Assembly (NCBI GenBank): GCA_027858955.1
Contig: JAQIBR010000204.1
Coordinates: forward strand, 1 to 44,950
Direction: 5' to 3'
Origin: Bacteroidales bacterium
Lineage (GTDB): Bacteria > Bacteroidota > Bacteroidia > Bacteroidales > UBA12170
Length of the DNA: 44,950 bases
The number at the start of each line of letters is the position of its first letter. Position 1 is the first letter of the stretch. This document shows, piece after piece, positions 1 through 7,137 of this stretch. The position numbers were made by a program, and so were the translations under genes. The notes under the pieces were generated by a model, which saw nothing but the letters and a program-made list of their open reading frames with translations, searched no databases and was not told the DNA's origin.

Positions 1-181
1 GAAAGTCCGTAATATAATATAGAATTTTATATTACACGACAGTCTTTCGGCCCTTGATTGTTGTTGATTACAATCACTAACATTATATATTTCTTCTTTT
101 TAAGTTGACGCCAATGCGAATCTTCGGGATTAATACCGATAGTCTATCGGTAAAAGGGCATAAAAAAATCCCGCACCTTTA
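1..181. other. Left-edge intergenic sequence with a hairpin and a terminator arm
   Basis: I see no gene in this stretch. A perfect 8-bp hairpin (TACCGATA, loop GTC, TATCGGTA) lies at 134-152. At 165-181 an AAAAATCCCG arm directly abuts the IS inverted repeat. It matches the arm found after rplI at 25467-25476 and could be the other half of one terminator stem. The sequence is too short to say what gene lies to the left. Confidence 0.6.
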
Positions 182-196
182 CAGTCTGTGTGAAAA
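182..196 (+). repeat. Left terminal inverted repeat of the split IS
   Basis: CAGTCTGTGTGAAAA reads into the element. The partner CAGGCTGTGTGAAAA at 25485-25499 also reads into its half; 14 of 15 bases match. Immediately outside both repeats are similar arms (AAAAATCCCG, then CCTT), so the repeat could be regarded as longer. The downstream position after rplI favours terminator arms over IS sequence. Confidence 0.8.
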
Positions 197-1215
197 CGCT
201 AGTAATTATTGTTAATTGCAAAAAATGTAACATATAGTATGTTAAATATCAGCATTATATCAATTATTTTGTTAACTTTAGATCACCATCAAAACTGAGA
301 TAAATGCATTTTAAAGAACAACAAAGCAGGGAACAAATAATGATGGTATCTTACGATACTATGGTTGCAGCAGACAACCCTGTCAGGCTCATTGATTTAA
401 TGTGTAAGAAGTTTATAGCAGATAATCCTTGGTGAGAAGAATGGAAAGGCAAGGAGCAAATAGGCAGGAAAAGTTATCCGCCTTCTATTATGTTAAGTTT
501 GTTAGTTTATGGTTATTTTAATGGAATATCTAGTAGTCGAAAACTAGAAGCGGAAACTTATCGTAACCTTGAAGTACTTTGGCTTATGGAAAGCTTGCAA
601 CCTGACCATTGGACTATTTGTGAATTTCGCAGGAACAACAAACAACTTATTAAAGATTTGCTAAAAAGTTTCCGTAGATTTTTAATTGATGAGGGGTTTG
701 CCTCAGGAGAAAAGCTTGTTTTTGATGGTTCAAAAATGAAAGCTTATGCAAGTCGTGATATGTTTAATTCCGAAGGCATCCGTAAGAAACTGGAAAATTT
801 GGACAAGTCTATTGCAGAATTTTTATCACAAATAGAAAGCAACGATACGCAGGACGAAGACATGAAAATGGCCTGTGATGAAATAAAACAGTTAAAAGAG
901 AAGATAACCAAGCTGGAAAAGCTAAAAATGAAATTTGAATTCACAGGCAAGGTCCTGAAAACCTGTAATAAAAAACAAATTTCACCAAATGATAAAGCTG
1001 CGGTATTGGTTTTGGGAAGGGATGGTAAATTTGCAGGTTATAATGCACTAGCAGGTACTGAAAGCAAGGGGCATTTCATTATGCACAACGAAATAACCAC
1101 AGATACTAATGACCTTCATCAATTGAAAAATTGTGTTGATAAGGTTGTCGAAGAAATTAACATTACCCCAAAAGAGGTGCTTGCAGACAAAGGATTCGGT
1201 AATATGGAACATATC
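182..1215 (+). mobile_element. Left half of an IS1182-family insertion sequence
   Basis: The element begins with the terminal repeat CAGTCTGTGTGAAAA at 182-196 and carries the N-terminal two thirds of a transposase. It stops abruptly at GAACATATC (1207-1215), about 20 bp before the tRNA-Leu terminator. The missing right half is present in opposite orientation at 25485-26170. Together the two pieces make a 1.71-kb element, in the usual size range for this family. No right terminal repeat exists next to this half, so it cannot move by itself. Confidence 0.85.
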
Positions 1216-1221
1216 TGTTGA
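304..1221 (+). pseudogene. IS1182-family transposase, N-terminal fragment (broken)
   Basis: Reading from ATG 304, the frame is interrupted by TGA at 433-435 (codon 44). It continues with typical IS1182 sequence from ATG 490 (LLVYGYFNGISSSRKLE) and carries the first catalytic Asp in VFDGSKMKAYAS. A coiled-coil-like charged segment follows, then the second catalytic Asp in VLADKGFGNMEH. The homologous sequence ends at codons GAA CAT ATC (1207-1215); the next codons, TGT TGA, are foreign flank. The third catalytic residue (Glu) and the Cys-rich part are missing here and occur at 25622-26170. With a stop and a truncation, the product cannot be an active transposase. Family assignment is from motif recognition. 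Confidence 0.88.
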
Positions 1222-1236
1222 AATGCCTATAAAAAC

Positions 1237-1266
1237 AAAAAAGCTTCGAGTTTCCTCGAAGCTTTT
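1237..1266 (-). terminator. Terminator of tRNA-Leu
   Basis: This is a 12-bp perfect stem (AAAAGCTTCGAG at 1239-1250, loop TTTC, CTCGAAGCTTTT at 1255-1266). Read on the minus strand it directly follows the tRNA 3' end and ends in a T-run. It lies between the tRNA and the IS breakpoint. Confidence 0.85.
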
Positions 1267-1267
1267 G

Positions 1268-1351
1268 TGCCCAGAACAAGAGTCGAACTTGCACACCCAT
1301 ACGGGCACCAGCCCCTCAAGCTGGCGCGTCTACCAATTTCGCCATCTGGGC
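1268..1351 (-). tRNA. tRNA-Leu (anticodon GAG)
   Basis: On the minus strand the acceptor GCCCAGA pairs with TCTGGGC over 7 bp. The D-loop contains AAATTGGTAGAC. The anticodon stem CCAGC/GCTGG holds the loop TTGAGGG, giving anticodon GAG, which reads CUC and CUU. A long variable arm (class II, as expected for Leu) and the T-loop GTTCGACTC follow. The discriminator is A and no CCA is encoded. Its 3' side faces the breakpoint of the broken IS. Confidence 0.95.
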
Positions 1352-1580
1352 TTCATTATCATTACCCCTATTTGGACGGAGCTCATTCCGATAAAATCGG
1401 AATTGGGTTCGCCACCTGAGTTTATTTTTTCAGCAAGAAAGTCAGTCTTTTCTATGAAGAGAAACGTCTTTTTTTGCACTGCAAATCTATAAATTTTTTC
1501 ATTCAGAAAAGGGAAAACTAAATTATTCTTACTTTTGAGCGCTTAGTTATTAATCATTATCAATATAATTGAAAGAACAT
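1352..1580. other. Intergenic region with a hairpin and the promoter for the DUF4301 gene
   Basis: An 8-bp perfect hairpin (ATTCCGAT, loop AAA, ATCGGAAT) lies at 1385-1403 upstream of tRNA-Leu. A Bacteroidota -7 element TACTTTTG at 1530-1537 precedes the next gene by about 45 bp; I see no clear TTG at the expected -33 distance. Confidence 0.5.
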
Positions 1581-3125
1581 ATGTTTAGCCAAAAAGACAT
1601 TGCACAGATTGAAGCTAAAGGCATGAATCTGAAACAGGTTGAGGATCAAATTAAAAATTTTAAATCGGCCTTCCCTTTTATTAAACTAAAAGCTGCCGCA
1701 ACTCCTGGAAAAGGACTTAAGACTTTTAACAAAAAAAATGTGCAAGAATTAATTGCTAACTATTCTGAAGCTATTGAAGATAAATCATTAATCAAATTTG
1801 TACCTGCTTCAGGTGCAGCTTCTCGAATGTTTAAGCATTTGTTTGAATTTCGCGAAGAACTACAAGCTGGTAAGGCTAAAGATTTGCCTGACGATAATGG
1901 ATTCAATTCTGTATCCTATTTTTTCGAGCATCTTGAAGAATTTGCATTTTATTCCGATCTAAAGGAAAAATTGGTAGAGAAAAGCATTAATCTATTAGAA
2001 AAACTTGAACAAAAAGAATACCTCTGCATTTTGAACAATCTGCTGGATACAGATGGTCTGGAATATGCATCCTTGCCAAAAGGCTTGCTTAAATTTCATT
2101 CCTATGATGATGATGGAAATCGCTTAGCTATTGAAGAACATTTGGTTGAAGGAGCCGTATATGGAAAAAATGATAAGAATAAAGTGAATCTGCATTTTAC
2201 TGTTTCGCCCGAACACCTTGCAAAATTTGAAAAAGCCATTGACCAAAAAAAATACAAATATGCTGAACATTTTAATGTGGAATTTCTCATTAAATTTTCA
2301 CAACAAAAACCTTCAACAGATACCATTTCTGTAGATTTAAATAATGAACCCTTTCGCGAAAAAGATGGCTCAATCCTATTTCGTCCGGGTGGACATGGTG
2401 CTTTGATTGAAAATCTGAATGATTTAGGTGCCGAAATAATTTTTATTAAAAACATCGACAATATAGTTCCCGATAAGCATCGTCAACCTACATATGATTA
2501 TAAAAAGCTGATTAGTAGCTATTTGATCGAAATTCAAGATGCAATTTTCGATTACTTGGAATCACTTGAGATTGGCAATTTTGATGAAGACTTTTTGAAT
2601 GAGATTTTCGATTTTATGGAAAACACTCTTTTTATCAAAGTACCAAAATATATTCGTTCTAAAGAGCTTATGGAACAGGTAGACTGGGCCTTTCAAATGT
2701 TAAATCGGCCTATTCGTGTGTGTGGTATGGTAAAAAATGAAGGTGAAACTGGTGGTGGACCATTTTTAGTTGAAGATGATAACGGAATGGAATCATTGCA
2801 AATAGTGGAATCCTCTCAAATTGATTTTTCCGATCAAACACAAGCTGATATAGTAAAAAATGCAACCCATTTTAATCCAGTCGATTTAGTTTGTGGGATT
2901 TATGATTACAAAGGAGATAAATTTGATTTGAAAGAATTTGTTGATCCAAAAACAGGGTTTATTTCTGTAAAATCGAAAAACGGAAAAAATCTTAAAGCAC
3001 AAGAATTACCAGGACTTTGGAACGGAGCTATGGCGGATTGGATTAGTATTTTTGTTGAAGTTCCAATTGATACCTTTAATCCTGTGAAAATTATTAATGA
3101 CCTTTTGAGACCGATGCATCAGTAA
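1581..3125 (+). CDS. DUF4301 family protein
   Basis: This is a 514-residue protein I recognise as the Bacteroidota-specific DUF4301 family, which has a nucleotidyltransferase-like look but no established reaction. Visible motifs are FVPASGAASRMFKHLFEF near residue 70, FRPGGHGALIENLNDL near residue 270 followed by IFIKNIDNIVPD (like the metal/sugar-binding parts of sugar-phosphate nucleotidyltransferases), and GMVKNEGETGGGPF near residue 380. I chose ATG 1581 over an in-frame TTG at 1569; both lie downstream of the TACTTTTG promoter element at 1530. There is no signal peptide, so it is probably cytosolic. The gene stands alone and is followed by a REP-like hairpin. Confidence 0.85.
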   Translation: MFSQKDIAQIEAKGMNLKQVEDQIKNFKSAFPFIKLKAAATPGKGLKTFNKKNVQELIANYSEAIEDKSLIKFVPASGAASRMFKHLFEFREELQAGKAKDLPDDNGFNSVSYFFEHLEEFAFYSDLKEKLVEKSINLLEKLEQKEYLCILNNLLDTDGLEYASLPKGLLKFHSYDDDGNRLAIEEHLVEGAVYGKNDKNKVNLHFTVSPEHLAKFEKAIDQKKYKYAEHFNVEFLIKFSQQKPSTDTISVDLNNEPFREKDGSILFRPGGHGALIENLNDLGAEIIFIKNIDNIVPDKHRQPTYDYKKLISSYLIEIQDAIFDYLESLEIGNFDEDFLNEIFDFMENTLFIKVPKYIRSKELMEQVDWAFQMLNRPIRVCGMVKNEGETGGGPFLVEDDNGMESLQIVESSQIDFSDQTQADIVKNATHFNPVDLVCGIYDYKGDKFDLKEFVDPKTGFISVKSKNGKNLKAQELPGLWNGAMADWISIFVEVPIDTFNPVKIINDLLRPMHQ

Positions 3126-3162
3126 ATAGCAGGGACACAGACCCAACGATGGTTAAAACCTT

Positions 3163-3193
3163 ACCCTACGAGGGTTTTGAACCCTCGTAGGGT
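3163..3193. repeat. REP-like palindrome, left copy
   Basis: The stem ACCCTACGAGGGTT (3163-3176) has loop TTG and its full complement at 3180-3193, 14 bp perfect. The same palindrome recurs at 3828-3858, on the other side of the decayed transposase gene. Both copies continue with TATAG on the right. Confidence 0.88.
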
Positions 3194-3207
3194 TATAGAT
3201 AAAACAA

Positions 3208-3809
3208 ATGGCAGATACAAAAAACCCATTGGAAGCGGATTATAGTTATCATGTTTATAATCGCGCTGTTGGTAATGAGTTGCTTTTTAAAACGGAAGAA
3301 AATTATTCTTTTTTCTTAATAGACTTAAAAAGTATTTATCACAGTTTGTTGATATTTATGCTTACTGCCTAATCCCAAATCACTTTCATCTGATAATAAG
3401 AGTTAAAAGTGAAAGAGAAGTTCTTAATGTTTACCAACAAATTAAAAATGAAAGAATAGGCAAAAAATTAACTAAAGAAAACTCTGTTCTCGTACCTAAA
3501 ATTATTTCTTTACAATTCTCCCACTTTTTCAATAGCTATGCTCAAGCATTCAATAAAGAAAATCATAGAAAAGGAAGCCTTTTTTCTAATAGATATAAAA
3601 GAATACAAATTCGAGATGAAGAGTATTTGAAAAGACTCATTATTTATATTCATAAAAATCCTGTTAGCCATGGTTTAGTAGATAAACCTAATGAATGGGG
3701 ATTTTCATCATACAATACAATTAATTCAGAAAAAGAATCAATATTAATTAGAAGTGAAGTAATTGAATTATTTGATGATTTAGAGAATTTTAATTTTTGT
3801 CATTTATAG
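3208..3809 (+). pseudogene. REP-associated tyrosine (Y1/HUH) transposase, frameshifted
   Basis: Translation starts at ATG 3208 (MADTKNPLEADYSYHVYNRA, the normal N-terminus of this family) and hits TAA at about 3370. The remaining protein continues in the -1 frame from about 3330: the HUH metal motif in PNHFHLIIRV, then FSHFFNSYAQAFNKENHRKGSLF, and the tyrosine helix YIHKNPVSHGL, ending LENFNFCHL. The join falls in the A-run 3327-3331, consistent with loss of a single A. Intact length would be about 200 residues, normal for the family. The enzyme nicks and joins single-stranded DNA at REP hairpins. This copy is most likely dead. Confidence 0.85.
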
Positions 3810-3827
3810 ATTAATAAAGTGTCCAGT

Positions 3828-3858
3828 ACCCTACGAGGGTTTGAAACCCTCGTAGGGT
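3828..3858. repeat. REP-like palindrome, right copy
   Basis: The stem ACCCTACGAGGGTTT (3828-3842) and its full complement (3844-3858) enclose a tight turn. It matches the left copy at 3163-3193 except in the loop. It also lies 27 bp beyond the end of xdhA on the minus strand and could serve as that gene's transcript end. Confidence 0.88.
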
Positions 3859-3884
3859 TATAGTTGAAGACGTTCGTAAAGCAG

Positions 3885-5345
3885 CTATATTTCAAGGGTA
3901 AAAAGATAAAACTTCAGCAACAAATTCTTCGCTAAAAGTTTACGCCCATCTGCTTCGGCGCGGGCATCAGAAATTGGAGTAAATTCATCTTTTAGAATTT
4001 CCATAGCTTCTTCAATAACATATTTTTCCCATGGCTTTCCCAAAAGAAATTCTTCGGTTTGATATGCTCGATAAGTAATAGCTGCCATTCCACCAAATGC
4101 TAAAACTATACTTTGTACTTTTTGGTCTTTAGTTAACTTTAATGCAAATCCGGCGCAAACAGTTGAAATATCCAAATCTCGACGCTTCGAAACTTTTTCA
4201 GACCAAATTATCTGATTTTCATCACTTGGCAAAATCACTTTTGTAATAATTTCTTCAGGCATCAGGCTAGTTTTATGATAGCCTAACAAATAATCTTTAA
4301 GCTTTTCGGTACGTCTTTCATCAACACTTTCAATCAATAGCTCTGCCTGATGTGCCATTAAAACAGGCAAAGTATCACCAATAGGTGAGCCTGAGCCTAA
4401 ATTACCACCAAGAGTGGCTACATTCCTAATTTGTTGAGAACCAAATACATCAAGCATTTTTTTAAAAGAAGAAAACTTATTTCCAAAAGCTTCTCGTAAT
4501 TGCTCAATTGAAACTCCTGCTCCTATCTCCCAATAACCATCTTTTTTTTCAATGCTTTGTAATTCTTTTATTTTCGACAAATCCAGTAAATGAGGCAAAT
4601 CCTGATACTTTTTTGTTTTTAATAATGCCAAATCGGAGGCTCCACCTATTAACATAGACTCAGGGTAATCTTTTTTATATTCCAAAGCTTGTGATAATTG
4701 ACGTGGTTGGTAATAAACTTCTTTTTCGCGGTCAATTAAAAAATTGCTTAATTTGGCATCTATTTCTTTCAAATCTCTAATATTCTTTTCTTTCAATAAA
4801 GAAAATTTATCATCTTTTGGAAGATCTTTAAACAAATATGCAGCATCTAGGATTGATTGGTAACCAGTACAACGGCATAAATTTCCACTTAGCGCCTGCT
4901 CAACATCTTCTCTATCAGGACTTTTTACTGTTTTATACAAATTGAACATCGACATAACAAAACCTGGAGTACAATATCCACATTGACTTCCATTTGTTTT
5001 TACCAAAGCCTCCTGAACAGGATGCAATTTAGTTTCTCCATTTTGCTTGTCCGATAAATATTCAACAGTAAAGAGCTGTTTACCATTTAAATAAGGCAAG
5101 AATACTATGCAAGATGTGATAGTTTTATAAAATAATTCATCATCAGCTCCTAATTCTGCAATTACTAAAGTACAAGCACCACAATCGCCTTCGGCACAAC
5201 CTTCTTTTACGCCTTTATATTTCGCGTGATCGCGGACATAATTCAAAACTGTTGTCGTAGGGCTTAAGGTTTTTTGAGAGCGAAAATCGATCGTTCTGAG
5301 CTCTTCGTTCAATAGAAACTGTATAATTGAGTTATTTTGTTCCAT
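3885..5345 (-). CDS. xdhA: Xanthine dehydrogenase-type small subunit (2Fe-2S and FAD domains)
   Basis: This 486-residue protein fuses the two electron-transfer domains of a molybdenum hydroxylase. The plant-type [2Fe-2S] site is GCAEGDCGACTLV near residue 55. The second cluster is formed by QCGYCTPGF and GNLCRCTGY near residues 120-160. The FAD domain follows from about residue 210, with GGASDLALLKTKK and NVATLGGNLGSGSPIGDTLP. Its role is to pass electrons from a molybdopterin subunit to FAD and NAD. I start at ATG 5345, which overlaps the xdhC stop by one base (TGATG); the upstream TTG is less likely. The catalytic molybdenum subunit normally encoded next to it is absent here, where a palindrome and a decayed transposase follow instead. 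Confidence 0.88.
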   Translation of the reverse strand: MEQNNSIIQFLLNEELRTIDFRSQKTLSPTTTVLNYVRDHAKYKGVKEGCAEGDCGACTLVIAELGADDELFYKTITSCIVFLPYLNGKQLFTVEYLSDKQNGETKLHPVQEALVKTNGSQCGYCTPGFVMSMFNLYKTVKSPDREDVEQALSGNLCRCTGYQSILDAAYLFKDLPKDDKFSLLKEKNIRDLKEIDAKLSNFLIDREKEVYYQPRQLSQALEYKKDYPESMLIGGASDLALLKTKKYQDLPHLLDLSKIKELQSIEKKDGYWEIGAGVSIEQLREAFGNKFSSFKKMLDVFGSQQIRNVATLGGNLGSGSPIGDTLPVLMAHQAELLIESVDERRTEKLKDYLLGYHKTSLMPEEIITKVILPSDENQIIWSEKVSKRRDLDISTVCAGFALKLTKDQKVQSIVLAFGGMAAITYRAYQTEEFLLGKPWEKYVIEEAMEILKDEFTPISDARAEADGRKLLAKNLLLKFYLFTLEI

Positions 5346-6115
5346 CAAATATTATCTAATTTATTCTTAAAATCGATAAGTTGAGCCAAAACACTTATTG
5401 CAATCTCTTCAGGAGTTTCACAATTAATTGGAACTCCAATCGGAGCATAGACTTTATCAATTTTATCTGCTTCTAAATCGGAATTCTCTGCCCATTTTTT
5501 GCGAGCCAAAGCAGCTTTTCGTTTGCTTGCCATCATTCCTAAATAAGCATGCGGTTTTGCTAAACATTTAGCTATAATTTCTTCATCGTGAAGATGTTTA
5601 TGAGTTGTTGCAATAACAAAGGTTTGAGTATCAAACTTTAATTCTTCACATAAATCGTTATACTCACCTACTAGATATTGAATCCCTTCTATCTTATTTT
5701 CAGGCATTATTTCAGGACGATTATCCAATAAAAAAACCTGAAAAGCAAACTCATTAGCAAAGCGCGAAAGTACTTTACCAATATGACCTCCACCAAAAAT
5801 ATACAATTTGGCCTGACTTTGAGCTGCCTCAAAATAGATGCTTACTTTTCCGCCACATTGCATCGCGGCATCGCCGCTCAAATCGTAATCAATTGATTTT
5901 GAAACAGAAGAATCGATCAATTTTAAAGCATCCTGAATAACTAAATGCTCAATTTTCCCGCCTCCAATACTCCCAGCAATAGAGCCATCGGCATAAACCA
6001 ACATTTTTGATCCTATTTTACGCGGAGTAGAACCTTGTGTAGAAGTAATTAAACACAAAATGGCATTTTGTCCACCGATTTTACTTTCTTGAAAGAGAGA
6101 TAATACGTCAATCAT
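5345..6115 (-). CDS. xdhC: XdhC/CoxI family molybdenum cofactor insertion protein
   Basis: At 256 residues it matches XdhC, which binds and sulfurates molybdenum cofactor and delivers it to xanthine dehydrogenase-type enzymes. Family motifs in order are STQGSTPRKIGSKMLV (about residue 25), AGSIGGGKIEH, QCGGKVSIYFE, the Rossmann glycine motif IFGGGHIGKVLS (about residue 130), MMASKRKAAL and PIGVPINCETPEEIAISVLAQ. It is the first gene of a two-gene minus-strand operon with xdhA, overlapping by one base. It diverges from prmC across 110 bp. The presence of this chaperone implies that a molybdenum subunit exists somewhere in the genome. Confidence 0.9.
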   Translation of the reverse strand: MIDVLSLFQESKIGGQNAILCLITSTQGSTPRKIGSKMLVYADGSIAGSIGGGKIEHLVIQDALKLIDSSVSKSIDYDLSGDAAMQCGGKVSIYFEAAQSQAKLYIFGGGHIGKVLSRFANEFAFQVFLLDNRPEIMPENKIEGIQYLVGEYNDLCEELKFDTQTFVIATTHKHLHDEEIIAKCLAKPHAYLGMMASKRKAALARKKWAENSDLEADKIDKVYAPIGVPINCETPEEIAISVLAQLIDFKNKLDNI

Positions 6116-6225
6116 ATTCAGTGTTTGCTTGATTTATCAAATAGTTCGAATGAACAAAGTTAGAAAATAAATCTATTTAATAAGCTCCCGAATTTTCTGC
6201 TAATTTTGTGCAACAATACATTTAA

Positions 6226-7092
6226 ATGAGAATTCCATCCAACAGGTTAAAAGCAATATTAAAATTCGCTAAAACTGAGTTAGCCCTTTTTTATGATGAG
6301 CGAGAAATCCAATCGTTCTTTTATTTGCTTTGCGAGCATTATTTAGAAATGAATAAAACGGCTGTAATTTTAAATCCCGATTATGCACTTAGCGAGTCTG
6401 AATTATTAAAATTCAACTTTGCCATCAAGGATTTAAAAAATGAAAAACCAATTCAATATATCATCGGTAGAACTGAATTTTTTGGGATGGATTTTAAAGT
6501 CAACGAGCATACCTTAATCCCCAGACCGGAAACAGAAGAATTGGTAAAATGTGTGATTGATAATGAAAAGTCGACAGCGACATTACAAATATTGGATATT
6601 GGAACAGGCAGTGGCTGCATTGCCATCAGCTTAGCTAAGAATCTTTCACAAGCAAAAGTGATGGGCGTAGATATATCAGCAGATGCGATTCAAATAGCGC
6701 AATTCAATAACGATAATCTTAATGCTTCGGTTTCTTTTGAATTGATTGACATTTTGAATCCGCCAAAAACTTTTGACTCACAGTTTGATGTAATCGTTAG
6801 CAATCCGCCTTATGTTATGGAGACAGAAAAGGCATTGATGAAAAAAAATGTGTTAGAATTCGAACCTCATCAGGCTTTATTTGTTAAGGACAGCGACCCT
6901 CTTTTATTTTACAGGAAAATATTAGATTTTGGGCAAAATCATTTAGTTTCAAACGGTAAAATCTATTTTGAGATAAATGAGAAATTGGGTGCCGAATTAT
7001 CAACTCTTCTGAACGAATTTAGCTACCGGAAAATTGAACTCAAAAACGATCCGTTCAATCGACCACGAATGATTTCTGCAATCAAAGCATAA
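6226..7092 (+). CDS. prmC: Release factor glutamine methyltransferase PrmC (HemK)
   Basis: At 288 residues this is full length for PrmC, which methylates the Gln of the GGQ motif in peptide-chain release factors using S-adenosylmethionine. An N-terminal helical domain is followed by GRTEFFGMDFKVNEHTLIPRPETEELV, the SAM loop ILDIGTGSGCIAISLA (about residue 125) and the substrate motif NPPYV (about residue 195). A -7-like TAATTTTG at 6201-6208 lies 18 bp before ATG. The gene is monocistronic, divergent from xdhC and convergent with the phosphate transporter. Confidence 0.95.
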   Translation: MRIPSNRLKAILKFAKTELALFYDEREIQSFFYLLCEHYLEMNKTAVILNPDYALSESELLKFNFAIKDLKNEKPIQYIIGRTEFFGMDFKVNEHTLIPRPETEELVKCVIDNEKSTATLQILDIGTGSGCIAISLAKNLSQAKVMGVDISADAIQIAQFNNDNLNASVSFELIDILNPPKTFDSQFDVIVSNPPYVMETEKALMKKNVLEFEPHQALFVKDSDPLLFYRKILDFGQNHLVSNGKIYFEINEKLGAELSTLLNEFSYRKIELKNDPFNRPRMISAIKA

Positions 7093-7120
7093 AAAAAGCC
7101 CGAACCTATGATTCGGGCTT
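7091..7120 (-). terminator. Terminator between prmC and the phosphate transporter
   Basis: The stem AAGCCCGAA/TTCGGGCTT has loop CCTATGA. The run of seven A on the left gives a T-run on the minus strand, so it best fits termination of the transporter gene; it may also stop prmC read-through. Confidence 0.85.
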
Positions 7121-7137
7121 CTGAGAAATTAAATTAA

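Larger units (their letters stand above)
3163..3858 (+). mobile_element. REPtron-like unit: decayed Y1 transposase between two identical palindromes
   Basis: A REP-associated tyrosine transposase gene (3208-3809) sits between two almost identical long palindromes (3163-3193 and 3828-3858). In this family the transposase acts on single-stranded REP hairpins, and flanking palindromes are the usual arrangement. The copy is frameshifted and so probably immobile. Confidence 0.75.

Noticed and set aside
433-435. TGA possibly read as a sense codon (genetic-code change)
   Set aside because: Intact genes such as xdhC end with TGA at a normal position, so TGA is a stop here. The transposase is broken in other ways too.
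1133-1492. 119-residue open frame across tRNA-Leu
   Set aside because: It overlaps the tRNA and its terminator and has no protein features.
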